Source of the DNA: Citrus sinensis | Taxonomy: Eukaryota; Streptophyta; Magnoliopsida; Sapindales; Rutaceae | Direction: 5' to 3' | DNA: 64,000 bases | Assembly (NCBI RefSeq): GCF_022201045.2 | Contig: NC_068557.1 | Location: 31,349,501 to 31,413,500, forward strand | In this document: in pieces, positions 13,733 to 25,029 of the stretch | Numbering within the stretch: the first letter of the stretch is position 1 | Layout of the letters: each line of letters opens with the position of its first letter | The notes under the pieces: generated by a model | Seen by the model: only the letters and a program-made list of their open reading frames with translations | Told to the model about the DNA's origin: nothing | Databases searched by the model: none | Translations under genes and position numbers: made by a program

Positions 13733-14428
13733 TGCTTCAATGATTAGATAAATTAAATTTTGTATTTTAATAGAATTTCAATTAAATATTTAACCAAAAT
13801 TTTCTTTTAAATTTTTTTAGCCCATTCCATCTCATAATTTATATTTTAAAGTTAACTAAAAAATATTTATTTTTAAGGAACTTATGAGAGTATAGGATTA
13901 TGAAGATAAAAGTTATATAATAAGAAGAAAATAATTTAAGATTTTTATGTATTTTATAAATAAAAACTTAAAAGAAATATTATGTTTAGAGTAAAATTTT
14001 GTGACAAAATATTTGATTTTAATACATAACCAATATTTTAAAAATTAAACTAGGTATTTAAAGAAATAAAATTCAAAAAAGAGTGTTATAAAGATTTTAG
14101 ATGGGTGTTAAAAGCTCCACTGGTTGTACAAAGAGGCCCATTGTAGCCCACCATCAGTTTTAGTTGGATCAATGACCTGACCCCATTTGGTTTCTGTCTC
14201 GGAACTCTCTGCCTTTCATTTTTTTTTTTATCCCCAATATAGTTTTCAAATTTAGGTAACAAAAGTTGGCATTTATATTGAAAAACACTTGGAAACGTTT
14301 CAAACAGAGAGGACGTCCAGGTTCACGCATTTTGTCAAAAAGGTATTAATGACCCATCATCCTTATTCCATCTTTTCAATGGAAAAAAGATTGCGACCTG
14401 TGACCTACTCTAGGACTAGGTTAATGAA
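13733..14428. other. AT-rich spacer between two transposons
   Basis: Very AT-rich DNA between the hAT-type element and the TIR element that starts at 14429. No gene or repeat ends seen. Confidence 0.5.
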
Positions 14429-14889
14429 TGGGTTATTTTTACAAACTTTTCCAGAGGTTTCACATAATAACAGTTTAAGAAAAAATATTTCTGTATTTTT
14501 ACATTCTTTCCCTGCAGTTTCACAAAGTTATGTATAGCATTAGTATACAAGGCTAAAATCGTAAAATCTCATTTAAAATTAAAAAAAAACTCAAAATTTT
14601 TTTAAGGTTATTATTATTTTTTTAGGGAAAACTATTACAGTAAATCCCTAACAGCCACATCCTCTCTCATGCAGTCATCCCTCCCGGTGATTCCTTCATG
14701 CCGCACCATGTCTCGCCGTTGCAGCCCATGATTTTGCTCCCCTAATTCCCAATTTCACAAAACAAAATGAGCCCTAAGAGCCACATCCTTTCTCATCCAG
14801 TCATTCCTCCCGAGCATTCACCCCGGTCTCTTCTCCCGGGGAATTTGACCCAACCTGAGTCATGAATCTGAATTGGGGACCCGCTGCCA

Positions 14890-15440
14890 ATTCATCTGGC
14901 GGGTGATTGGTCGGATCTCCTGGTGGGGGATTGGTTGACGACCCGGTCTCTTCTGAAGCCATTTCTCGGCGGCGGCGGCTTTGCCGGAGATCTAGTAATC
15001 ACTCTCGGTCGTTGCCTCACTTCTTGCTCGCCCTCTTCAATGTCTCTCATGTCAGTGACATTAGTCATCGTTGAGAGGCTCTCGTTGACGCTGACGCTGC
15101 AAATCTCAAACACTTGAGACATGATTTCCTCCTCATTGTTGCTGCTCAAGTTCTACTTATCTTGAGCATTCTTGGCAAAGGCTTCAACTTTGCGGGGGCT
15201 ATCACTAATCTTGGCCTCTTTCTCGTGTTCTCGTTCTTGTTGTTGCTGCAACTTTTGTTTCATATGAGCAGCGAAAGCTGGGTATGGGTTTGGCTTTGGT
15301 TTTGATTTACGGGTTTCGGAGAGAACTTCTTTGACAGTTTCTTCTTGATCAATAGCAGGTGGTGGCGGTGAAGCTCTACTCTCGTGGCTAAAACCCTTCT
15401 TGAGCTGTGAAGAAGCTTCATCAGATCTCCCATGTTTGTG
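14890..15440 (-). pseudogene. Captured gene fragment inside the TIR element
   Basis: Reading the minus strand from 15440 down gives one frame with biased, protein-like content: KHKHGRSDEASSQLKKG, then ETVKEVLSET, a Lys-Pro run followed by NPYPAFAAH, and a QQQQEREHEKEAK stretch. After a stop just above 15149, the same frame continues with SQVFEICSVSVNESLSTM, EVRQRPRVITRSPAKPPPP and QSPTRRSDQSPAR. The order of VKEVLSET, EICS-SES, EVRQR and RSPAK/SPTRRS motifs recalls a family of Ser/Arg-rich plant proteins of unknown function. The in-frame stop and the missing ends make it a fragment. Family assignment is from memory and moderate in certainty. Confidence 0.6.
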
Positions 15441-15956
15441 TTTCTTTGAGGCTAAGCTTGGGGCTCCGCTATTGGAGTTTCAGCTCCTATAATGGATGTA
15501 CTATCTTTGTTAAAGTTATGAAAGTGTTACTTTCCCTTTTCAAAAAAAAAAAAAAAATGCATGCTAGCCCACGCTCGCTCGTATCATTACACTAGCAAAA
15601 TTTGCTGGGAAATTGTACCTGTCAGCCTTGAAAGGGTATTTTCGTTATCATATTGGTCCATTAACGGTCAACTAACCTTCTTGAGCTGTGAAGAAGCTTC
15701 ATCAGATCTCCCGTATTTGTGTTTCTTTGAGGCTAAGCTTGGGGCTCCGCTATTGGTGTTTCAGCTCCTATAATAGATGTATTATCTTTGTTAAAATTAT
15801 GAAAGTGTTACTTTCCCTTTTCAAAAAAAAAAAAAAAAATGCATGGTAGCCCACGCTCGCTCGTATCATTACACTAGCAAAATTTGGTGGGAAATTGTAC
15901 CTGTCAGCCTTGAAAGGGTATTTTCGTTATCCTATTGGTCTATTAACGGTCAACTG
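15395..15956. repeat. 281-bp tandem duplication inside the TIR element
   Basis: Copy 1 is 15395-15675 and copy 2 is 15676-15956, both starting CCTTCTTGAGCTGTGAAG and ending CGGTCAACT. I count only about eight to ten differences, so the duplication is young. Each copy contains an A-run of about 15 followed by ATGCATG. The unit takes in the 5' end of the captured gene fragment and non-coding element DNA. Confidence 0.9.
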
Positions 15957-16066
15957 ACGGAAATATTAACTGCAGGAGAAGGATGTAAAAATACAGAAAT
16001 ACTTTTTATTAAACTGTTATTACATAAAACCTCAGGGGAGGTATGTAAAAATAACCCATTAATGAA

Positions 16067-17604
16067 TTGATTTGAATTTGCAATATCCCAAAAGTGGGAA
16101 GCTCTTAAATTTTAGATCATGCATGAACCAATTTGATTTTTTTGTCCCCATCTGACATGTTTATTCACAGAAAAAATCATACGTGCATTATGATTATGTT
16201 ACTCAAACCATATACGTCACTAATTTATAGTTATAATGTGTGATTCATTAAAATCAAGATTTGGTCGTTTCATTTTTCAGATTTTAAGAATGTGTGACCT
16301 AATCACGAAAATTTAACCGATAATTTTGACTAAATTAAGAAATCCTCAATCAAATCAAATTATTTCGATTAAAATTATTTATTGTTCTCTATTTGGTCTT
16401 ATAAATTAATTTAATTATATAGAATGTTTCATTTTAACAATTGTCATACCATAAGTAGGTTATTTATTTCTTCAAGGATACAGATAAAACTCTATTAAAA
16501 ACCCAAGATCATGAAATTGAATAAAATATATAGGTCTCATGAGAGAGACGAATCGATGGCTTTGAACCATACGGGCGGGGCGGGGGCTTAAATACTCTCT
16601 ACTGCAAACTGCAGACATGAATGAGGGTTCACTTTTTTTTTTTTTAATCTGAAAATTCAAATTGAGTTATGAGGAAATTGAGATCCGTCTTCTCCTCAGA
16701 TCAGATCCCAATTGACAATAATATTTATTTAACTGTGCAAATAATATATAACAGCTTTCACACTTGCATTTAAATTTAAAAGTGATTTGCCGACACACGT
16801 GACACCCTCCTGAAACTACCTTTCTCTTTTGAAATAAATGAATAAATTTGAAATAATCAACTTCTTAATCAATCTAGAATTATCCAGCGTTCAAAAAATC
16901 GTTAAAAATCCCCCCCCCAATATTATGACGCAATAAATTGGTTGGCAAATTTGCCACCATTCACTCCCCCTTCCAACCACATCATCCGGTCATTACCTTC
17001 TGTATGTGCCTGGCCCACCCTATCCTCATTTCCATTTAAACTTTCAAATGAAAAAAAAATAAAAATAAAATCTCCATCCACCTCTATCAATAAAAAAAAA
17101 AAAAACCAGAAAAAGAAAAAAGAAAAACGAAACACCTCATAATCATTGTATATAGAGTAATAAGAATAAGTTGAAAAGATGGGAAACGAATGAAATTGTG
17201 ACCTAAAAATAGAGGGGAAAATGGAAATAAACGCGTGAAAACAGAGTAGCAAAAAACAAGAATTGCCATAAATAAAATAAACAAAGAAGCCAACCAGTAA
17301 TTGGGAAACACTTGGCAAGCAGACACAGACAGAGAGAAACATTTATACGAATTTTACAGAAACGCACACACGGAGAGACAGAAAGGGAGAAAGAAAATCT
17401 AAAACAAACACACTCTCAACTCTACATCCACATAAATAAAATTTAATAACGTCTTTTACTTAATCCATTTTGAGCTTCTCGAGATTTTCCCAAATACAAA
17501 CATCATCATCTTCATCGTCCCCGTGTTATTTCCTCTGTATCGTACCAATTCCCTCCTCCAAAAGGATATATATATACGAAGCCACAAAGAAGAGTCAGTC
17601 AATC
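16067..17604. other. Upstream region of the unknown gene at 17605
   Basis: AT-rich DNA up to about 17000, then a purine-rich stretch to 17400 with A-runs at 17050-17110. A TATATATA segment at 17567 lies only about 40 bases before the ATG, so it is more likely leader than TATA box. No further gene supported. Confidence 0.4.
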
Positions 17605-19177
17605 ATGCCATCAGGTGCTAAGAAGAGAAAAGCTGCCAAGAAAAAGAAGGAACAACAGGCCAACCACCAGCAGGGCAACAGCAACAGCAACAGCCCTTTA
17701 GGTATATCTATTTATCTTTGTTTGGCTTTTTTGCTTTTTGGTACATCACGTAGACCCATCTCTAAAATCTGTCCCTCAATCATTTTTTATTACTTCTTCT
17801 AACCTTTATTTTGGTTTATTTTATCTATTTGGGTCGATGACGGGTTTTTTGAATCATACCTATTCTTTTAACTGTTTAGGCTCGTGCACCACTGTGTCCC
17901 TTTCTCAGTTACGAAAATACTTGGAAAAGTCCTTTTGTGTTTTGCGGGTTCTTGTCATTTTCAGTTCATGGGTATTGGTTTGGTTAAGTAGTTGTTTTTT
18001 ATTGGATCTTTATTTTTATTTTTATTTTTTTTATTGTGTGTTTCTGGAATTGGCTTGATGGGCGTTGATTTCATTAGCATTTTGTTGGATCTTTTTGGTT
18101 GAATCTACTATGTTTGATATACGCTTCGGCAAGTTGTTCTTAGTGAGCACGTTTTAAGTTAACAGTTTAATAATTGTGTCTGTTTACTGTGATTTAATCG
18201 AAATGTTGTTAGGTAATGATGATCCCAAAAGCCAGGATGAGAGGGAGAGTGACGGCGGTGAGGCTGGTTCCCCTGCATCACAGGACCACCATAATCACCA
18301 ACATCCATTTCAGGAGGGCAATGGAGAATTGGAGAAGAGGGATCCGACCCCTGTTCGATCATCTGACTCTGAGAGAAAGTCCATGGCTGAAGTTGCTCAA
18401 GGATTAGAAGATGCTGTTAATATTGGGAGGGAAGTTAAAACAGAGGACGACTCAGGGAGCCAAAGTATCAACATTAGGCATGTAGAGTTTGTGAAGGAAT
18501 CACATGGTGGAAGCTCCAGCAGCAGTAGCTCAGATAACGAATCTCAAGTGTGTGAGAAGAGGGCTGCTTCACATAATGGAGAAAACAATCCAGCTGATTT
18601 GTTTCCGAAGGAGGTGATTCAGGGTAATGAAAAGGCGTCTCTGGTAGAGGCTGATAACTCAGCTGTGGAAACTGCACCCACTGGTCATTCGGTGGAGCCT
18701 TTGATAACCGAGTCTGAGGAGGTGATTCATGTTACACAAGGTGATTTGGTTGAGATTTCAGCTGTTCCTGATGTGGTTGAATCGTTGAAGGAGAATAAAG
18801 AATCAAAGAGAAATGAAGAAAAAGGTAATCCCTTTGTGGAGGACAATAATGGGACATCTCCTACTGTGGTGGAAACCGTGACAAATGAAAACGAGGGCAA
18901 GATTTTACCCACATCAGTCACTCCTACTGATGAAATTAGTAATGTTGGAGAAAGTACAAGAGATTCGAAGATTCCTGACTGTTCTGAAAACCAGGTATTT
19001 CCCCTAATCTAAATTATTGGTTATTAAATTTGAGTTGTCTTCAGTTCAATTTAATTGATGCTGATAGACTGAATTGATATGCAGCCTTTTATAGCTTCTG
19101 CACCACGAGTAGAGCAGAGAACCTCCTGGATGAGTTGCTGTGGATTGTTTGATGTGCTTACATGCTCCAGTAGATAA
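17605..19177 (+). CDS. Plant-specific acidic protein of unknown function
   Basis: Three exons, 17605-17701, 18213-18994 and 19085-19177, join in frame to 323 residues. The N-terminus, MPSGAKKRKAAKKKKEQQ, is a Lys-rich cluster that could serve as a nuclear or nucleolar signal. The middle is long, acidic and low in complexity (Ser run SSSSSSSD near residue 117), so largely disordered. The last exon ends ASAPRVEQRTSWMSCCGLFDVLTCSSR in two adjoining blocks; this short Trp/Cys-rich tail is the most structured-looking part and may be a membrane-anchoring or lipid-modified end. I recognise the MPSGAKKRKAAKKKK start as recurring in unknown plant proteins but know no function. The start codon is the first ATG of that conserved-looking block. 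Exon phases (97, 782 and 93 bp) agree, which supports the model. Confidence 0.8.
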
Positions 19178-19683
19178 TTCAAGGTTGGAATATTTGTATG
19201 CTTAAAAGTACTTTTGGCATTCTTTCTTTTAGACAACGCTGTTGGATTTATGTATAAAGGCTGGGGAATTAAATAGAATGGAGCATTTTTGAGAGGTCTT
19301 GTTGGTAGCAGTTCAGTTATACCGGATTTACTATAATTTGTCCTATGCCTAGAATTTTTGTTAGAATATTCTTTATGTACAGTTTTTAAGAACATGTTAG
19401 AGAACAAGAATTTCAGAATGGATTTTGGTAGATGGATCATTTCTCCCTACATGTGGCCATTCCAACAAGATCCTTTTTGGCTAAGAGTGTCAGATTTTGT
19501 TTGCAGAAATTAGTTGAACAGTCTGTCAAGTGTTGAAATATGCCAACAGTTTGATGATGTGATTGAACTGTGGTGGAAAGGGGTGAGATGGATTGATCTG
19601 ATGATCTCCAATAGAGGTTACAGGTTACTCTTAGACAAATGTACTAACTGCATATTGTGTTCTTTTGTGTGAGAGTGTGTGTT

Positions 19684-19718
<35 letters not shown>

Positions 19719-21191
19719 CTAACCAAAGATACTTTCAAAGAAATGCCATCACAGTTTGGGGTAGTTGAGCGGGGAAATGTTAAAAATGTTCTTCCATCTG
19801 GAAAAAAGAAAATGAGCCAACAGCTTGTGAACACTGGTTTGAAAGAGGGTGATTGGTTTTCAAAATTGTATAGTAGCTGAGCCATTCATTTTATTTGGAT
19901 TTTCTTTTATGGGAAAGAGGGTGATTGGTTTTCAATTTTCTTACAATGCTTTTCCTTTATTTAGACCTCTTTTGCCTGCATTTAATATGTTTGACCACGA
20001 ATTTTCTTTACAAGACCTGCGTCATCCTCTCCCAATGTTCTGGTGAATGATTTCTGATTCTGGTTTTCATATTCGTCTGAATTTATATATTCTTTAATCT
20101 CAGTTGCATAAAATTTTCTTTTTAAACTAAATCAGATCTGCAACTGACATCAGTATGGTTTCCTTTTGATGTAGAAACAAAGCATGGTGACTCTTCAGTG
20201 GGCCAGGAAGGTTGTGATAGAAAAGAAGGATTTGGTTTCTACAAGTGCGGATGTTTCAAGTTCAAATATTTTGGTAAATTTTCCCATAAATAATGGTAAT
20301 GGACCTAAATGATCAAACAATTTTAAGATTACAGTGATGATTATGATGATAGTGTCAAATTGTCAATGGATAGACAGCTCAATGTCCCCTAGCTTTTACT
20401 TCATTACTTTTATTTTGATTTGGCAGTGTAGTATTTTACTTGAGGTGTGTTGTATCTGTTTCTTTCACCATAGAGTTGGGCGGATTTCCATATTTTACTA
20501 AGAGAATAGTGCTTGATAGTTTCATTTTGTGATGGAGGGATTCTCGACTCTTTGAGCAAATTTTGTGTCTCGCTTCTATGTTACCTTGTTTGGATGGCCA
20601 GGAAATCTGTGAAAATTTTGATGCGTTGATTTAATGAGAGACTTTTAAGTTCCTAGTTGAAGTTGAAGTTGCAGTTGCTGAAAGGCTGAGGTTTACATTT
20701 CTTGTCTGAATGTCCCCAAGAATTCACCAAGCACCAAGGTGGGGATTATATTCTTACTGAGGGATTAAATACACACGGTGATAACCAACTTTGTGTGTTT
20801 CACGGACTCCTTGTCTTGTAGTTTTAAAATTCAAAAACCAAAAAAAGGGTAAAGTAGGCCCCAAAAAAAAGAAAAAAAAATTAAGTTTAGATAGCAAAAT
20901 AACATTATAATATAATATTATTTTTTGCGAGAGTAGGAGAGAGCGGAACCACGAAATGATTACATTTACAGTAAGCTCAATGGCATTTATATTCCAAATC
21001 CAGCATTTACATTTTATTGGTAAATTTTCAAATCCAATGATATCACATACAAAACACACCAATTATATATAGCATGCCAACATATCCTGGGCAGCAAAGC
21101 GGGAAAAAAGAATAAAATATGGAAAATTGAAGACGAAGCACCACATAATGTACAACAATTAATATTAATGATACAAAGTTTCAAGTTCAAA
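19178..21191. other. Convergent spacer with a GA microsatellite
   Basis: Lies between the 3' ends of the unknown gene (+) and the AWPM-19 gene (-). It holds a (GA)n microsatellite at 19687-19714. Plus-strand text at 20174-20290 has a weak coding look (KHGDSSVGQEGCDRKEG) that could be an alternative 3' exon of the upstream gene, but this is not supported. The rest is AT-rich. Confidence 0.4.
19687..19714. repeat. (GA)n microsatellite
   Basis: About 14 dinucleotide units of GA without interruption, 0.5 kb downstream of the stop codon of the unknown gene. Confidence 0.95.
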
Positions 21192-22019
21192 TTATATCCT
21201 CGCTGCACCACCATGAATGGCTGCTATGTACAGAAGCTGTGTAACTGAGAGGATGATCAAAAATGCCTCCATGGTTCTCTGCAAAGAAGTTGTCCATGTG
21301 TCATTTAATTTGTAAAGCCCATCTTATGAAAAATTAAAATGAGTGCTTTTATTAAGCTGTGTGTTGTGTTTTGGTTCTTAATTACCAGACGGGCGTTCCT
21401 GATGTGGAGCTCAATCTCTTTGCAAGCAAAGCTGCACATATGAGTGACATCTTGCTAGTTAGAAAGAGAACATTTAGATTCATAATAGAAATTATACATG
21501 CATACAGTTGCACATGCTTTAGTCTTACCCCGCAGCGAGGAGAGTGAGAGTCCAAGCAATGGTAGCAGCTGAGGCTGCAGCTGGCATGCTATCAGCAGTC
21601 CAAACGCGAACGTGGTTCAAACCAGCAATGCAAGATGCAGCACCAACAACACCAGCTATCAAGGCAAAGGTCACAAAAAACCCAGTGGCAGCGTTGCCCA
21701 TTGGGAAATATATGGGCGAAAAATGTGCCGGAAGTTCAAACGATGGGCCTGCAAGTTACACAGCAACATAATTAGCTAGCGTGCAACCTACATAAATGAT
21801 AAAACCAATCATATATGTATAATACATTGTGTCATTTTTTTTTTAGGTTACATTTCTTAGTTTCTAGGAACATCAAAGTTGCGTGCTCTTACCAATGACA
21901 AAGCCATGCTCAATTGCTCGGTTCATGGCCCAACCACCAATGCCCAAAACTATGACAAACATGCAGAAATTCAAAACCAAAAGTAAGGATGCAACTGGTT
22001 TCATTTGTGTGTTGACCAT
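21192..22019 (-). CDS. AWPM-19-like (PM19-like) membrane protein
   Basis: Small plasma-membrane protein of the AWPM-19 family, linked in cereals and Arabidopsis to ABA, desiccation and cold responses. Exons on the minus strand are 21893-22019, 21538-21748, 21386-21431 and 21192-21278, joining to 156 residues. Four hydrophobic spans are visible: LLLVLNFCMFVIVLGIGGWA (about 11-30), the stretch starting FFVTFALIAGVVGAASCIAG, AATIAWTLTLLAAGFACK, and AFLIILSVTQLLYIAAIHGG near the C-terminus. Family signatures include NRAIEHGF, FPMGNAATGFF, GLNHVRVW and KEIELHIRNARL. Arabidopsis has a family member in the matching segment (At5g46530, as recalled). A decayed partial copy lies at 58920-59245 in this window. 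It is transcribed away from the PPR gene that starts 0.9 kb upstream. Confidence 0.95.
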
Positions 22020-22938
22020 TTTGATTAGTGCTCGGTTTAACTAAGATGATTAAATTTAGGTGCTGGAAGCAGGAAAAAGAAATTAGAATTTTAAGGGATG
22101 CAAAAGTTGAATAATGCAAGAAGGCTCAGAGCAAGCTGCTATACATGTGTTTTGTGCAAGGGGGAAGGCTTATAAATGACAATGCAAGAGGTGTTCTGGT
22201 TCTTTTCTTGCTAAGGCTGCCCGTTTCCAAAGTTTTCTCTGTGGGTTGTAAAGAGCATGCTTCATTTTCAAGGCAAGCCCACAAAACCAGATTCTTGGGT
22301 TACATTTTTATATCTATGGAGAGAGAGAGACACACACAATCTTTTTCGGGTTTTTCCATGATGCATTCTTTGGATGTAGTATATTTTTGTGCTATTAGGA
22401 TTTTGCAAGGCAGGAAAGTGATATTCTTTGCCAGCCGCCCAGTCCAAGAGGTGCTGATGCGCCAATTTACGTGGACCCATTTGGTTTTCCCAAATGGAAA
22501 GTTGAGTAGAAACTGTAGCATCATGCACAAGCAAAATTGGGACCTTTTTTTAAAAAAAATCTTTTTTTTGTCTAAGTAATACGATTTCATGTCGAATTAA
22601 ACTAATATTAGTTTTGATGATAAATTACAAACGTGAGGTGAATTTTGAATTACTACGACATTAACAATTGGATATGTTGAAAATTTATAGATAATTTAAG
22701 AAAGGGTGTCGCTAAGATAAATTATAATGTATAATAAAATACATCAAATTTAAAAGTTATTTCTATGAATTCAAATACAGTTTTATGGATTTAACTTTTA
22801 AAAGTATACTACAATTGTGTTAATGTATGATACATTTAACAAGTGAATCAACAACATATACATTAATGGTGCGTATTCAGATAAAAGGTGGAAATAAGAG
22901 AGAGAAAAAAACAAAGGGGCCGTTACTTATATGAAAAC
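22020..22938. other. Divergent promoter region, AWPM-19 / PPR gene
   Basis: Head-to-head spacer serving the AWPM-19 gene on the left and the PPR gene on the right. It holds a short GA/CA run at 22319-22340 and AT-rich DNA. No clear ABRE (ACGTG core in G-box context) catches the eye close to the AWPM-19 start. Confidence 0.4.
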
Positions 22939-25029
22939 ATGTTAACCATTCGCGCCAAAATTCAAACATTCACCTTTGCACCCAGATCTTTCTGCCGGCC
23001 TTCGATGGGTTTTATGAATTACACCAACCAAAGCACACTAACCTACAAGCATGGACTCTACAACCACATAAAGAACCAAAGAATTGACTTAGCTCGCAAG
23101 CTTTTCGATGAAATCCCGTCGCCTAATTCTCTATTATACACGATAATGATCACGGGTTACGCACAGAAGGGTAGAATTAACGATGCCTTGAACCTTTTTG
23201 AGCAAATGCCTGTTAGAGACACCATTAGTTGGAATTCGATGCTAAAAGGATGCTTAGATTGTGGCAAATTATGCATGGCTGAAACACTGTTCGATAAAAT
23301 GCCCGAAAGAAATGTAGTTTCTTGGACAACTATGGTTAATGGGTATTTCCAGTTTGGAAGGATTGATAAGGCTGAGAGTTTGTTTTATCAAATGCCCGTC
23401 AGAGATGTGGCGGCATGGAATGCGATGATTCATGGGTATTTTTGCTATGGGAGGGTTGAAGATGCTATCAGGTTGTTTGAGGAGATGCCTTGTAGGAATG
23501 TGATTTCTTGGACTTCGATGATTGGTGGGCTTGATTGCAATGGGAAGACTGATGAATCTTTTTTGGTTTTCAAGAAGATGGTGGGTTATGGTATTTTGCC
23601 CACTGCAACCACATTAGCTTGTGTGTTGGCTGGATGTGCTAATGTGTTGGATTTATATTTAGGGCTGCAGATTCATGGTTGTGTCATCAAGATAGGGTTT
23701 TCTTCTGATGAGTTTATATGCGCTTCACTTATAACATTTTATGCAAATTGTAAGCTGATAGAGGATACTTCTAAGGTTTTTAATGAGAAATTGCATAAAA
23801 ATGTAGTGGTGTGGACAGCTCTTTTAACAGGGAATGGTTTGAATGGTAAACATGAAACTGCATTGAAGGTTTTTTCTGACATGATTAACTTAGGTGTTCT
23901 TCCAAATCAATCTACATTTGTTAGTGTTTTGAATTCTTGTATCAAATTAGAGGCTATTGATCATGGTAAAGAGATTCACACCGTGGCTATCAAGCTAGGT
24001 TTGGTGAATGATGTCTTTGTGGGTAATTCTCTTGTTGTCATGTACAGTGAATGTGGTAATGTAATTGACGCTGTGGCCATATTTAGGAAAATTGATGAGA
24101 AGAACATCGTATCTTGGAACTCGATGATTGTTGGAAGTGCACAACATGGATTTGGCCGGTTGGCCTTGACACTCTATAGCCAAATGATACGTGAGGGTGT
24201 AGACCCCGATGAAATCACATTCACTGGCTTGCTTTCTGCTTGTAGCCATTCTGGGATGCTACAGAAAGGGAGATACTTTTTTGAGTATATTAGTAGGTAC
24301 AAACCCAATGAGGTGAAGCTTCAGCACTTTGCTTGTATGGTAGACATCTTGGGCAGAGGAGGGAAGTTAGAGGAAGCAGAGGAATTAATTAAAAATATGC
24401 CACCGAAAGCAAATTCTATGGTATGGCTGGCTTTACTCAGTTCATGTCGAATGCATTCTAATGCAGAAGTAGCTGAAAGAGCAGCAAAAGAGATTCTTGA
24501 TCTAGAGCCCCACTGCAGCGCTGCTTATGTCTTGTTGTCGAATTTGTATGCTTCAGCAGGTAGATGGAGTGATGTCTCGAGATTGAGAGTGAAGATGAAA
24601 CAAGGGGGAATCGTGAAACAACCTGGATGTAGTTGGGTATATTTAAAGGGAACAAGGCATGAGTTTCTTTCCGGAGATCGGTCGCACACCCTTAGTGAAA
24701 AAATATATGAAAAGCTAGACTGGTTGGGAGGAAAATTGAAGGAATTTGGCTATTGTCCTGAAAGAAGTTATTCTCTGCATGATGTTGAGGATGAACAGAA
24801 GGAAGAAATGTTGTCTTTCCACAGTGAGAGGCTCGCCATTGGATTTGCGTTGATTACTACTGTGGAGGGCAGTACAATAACAGTAATGAAAAATCTTCGA
24901 GTGTGTGGGGATTGCCATCATGCCATTAAGCTTATATCGAAGATTGTTAGGCGTGAGATTGTTGTAAGAGATTCTAGCCGTTTTCACCACTTTAGAAGTG
25001 GCAGTTGTTCTTGTAGGGATTATTGGTAG
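22939..25029 (+). CDS. DYW-class pentatricopeptide repeat protein (At5g46460-like)
   Basis: Intronless PLS-type PPR protein, 696 residues from the ATG at 22939. An upstream in-frame ATG at 22888 would add 17 charged residues; I prefer 22939 because MLTIRAKIQTFTFAPRSF looks like a mitochondrial presequence. Tandem PPR motifs fill roughly residues 50-520, with repeats of the SWNSM/SWTTM type and LFDEIP/LFEQMP ends. E and E+ regions follow (YVLLSNLYASAGRW). The C-terminal DYW domain carries HSERLAIGFALI, CGDCH and FHHFRSGSCSCRDYW, so the zinc-binding residues of the cytidine deaminase-like fold are present. Members edit C to U in organelle RNA; the target cannot be read here. It matches Arabidopsis At5g46460 (PCMP-H49) closely along its length, from memory. 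Confidence 0.96.
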   Translation: MLTIRAKIQTFTFAPRSFCRPSMGFMNYTNQSTLTYKHGLYNHIKNQRIDLARKLFDEIPSPNSLLYTIMITGYAQKGRINDALNLFEQMPVRDTISWNSMLKGCLDCGKLCMAETLFDKMPERNVVSWTTMVNGYFQFGRIDKAESLFYQMPVRDVAAWNAMIHGYFCYGRVEDAIRLFEEMPCRNVISWTSMIGGLDCNGKTDESFLVFKKMVGYGILPTATTLACVLAGCANVLDLYLGLQIHGCVIKIGFSSDEFICASLITFYANCKLIEDTSKVFNEKLHKNVVVWTALLTGNGLNGKHETALKVFSDMINLGVLPNQSTFVSVLNSCIKLEAIDHGKEIHTVAIKLGLVNDVFVGNSLVVMYSECGNVIDAVAIFRKIDEKNIVSWNSMIVGSAQHGFGRLALTLYSQMIREGVDPDEITFTGLLSACSHSGMLQKGRYFFEYISRYKPNEVKLQHFACMVDILGRGGKLEEAEELIKNMPPKANSMVWLALLSSCRMHSNAEVAERAAKEILDLEPHCSAAYVLLSNLYASAGRWSDVSRLRVKMKQGGIVKQPGCSWVYLKGTRHEFLSGDRSHTLSEKIYEKLDWLGGKLKEFGYCPERSYSLHDVEDEQKEEMLSFHSERLAIGFALITTVEGSTITVMKNLRVCGDCHHAIKLISKIVRREIVVRDSSRFHHFRSGSCSCRDYW

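Larger units (their letters stand above)
14429..16058. mobile_element. Long-TIR (MULE-like) element carrying a host gene fragment
   Basis: Two inverted terminal repeats of about 90 bp, 14429-14519 and about 15968-16058, start TGGGTTATTTTTACA and end near CTGCAGTT; they match at most positions with scattered differences. A perfect 8-bp direct repeat, TTAATGAA, flanks the element (14421-14428 and 16059-16066). Read as a 10-bp duplication it has one mismatch and the element would start GGGTTATT. Long TIRs favour a Mutator-like element over hAT, though 8 bp is the hAT length. No transposase is present. Inside are a minus-strand piece of a plant gene (about 14890-15440) and a 281-bp tandem duplication, so the layout is that of a Pack-MULE. 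Confidence 0.75.

Noticed and set aside
16923-17342. 139-residue minus-strand open frame, very Phe-rich
   Set aside because: Produced by reading purine-rich DNA backwards (A-runs become Phe); no family resemblance.
20174-20290. Extra 3' exon of the gene at 17605
   Set aside because: The text looks weakly coding, but the model already ends in a family-like tail with a stop at 19175-19177, and no clear conserved motif follows.
22145-22579. 144- and 96-residue overlapping frames between AWPM-19 and PPR genes
   Set aside because: Neither resembles a known protein, they overlap each other on opposite strands, and they sit in the divergent promoter.
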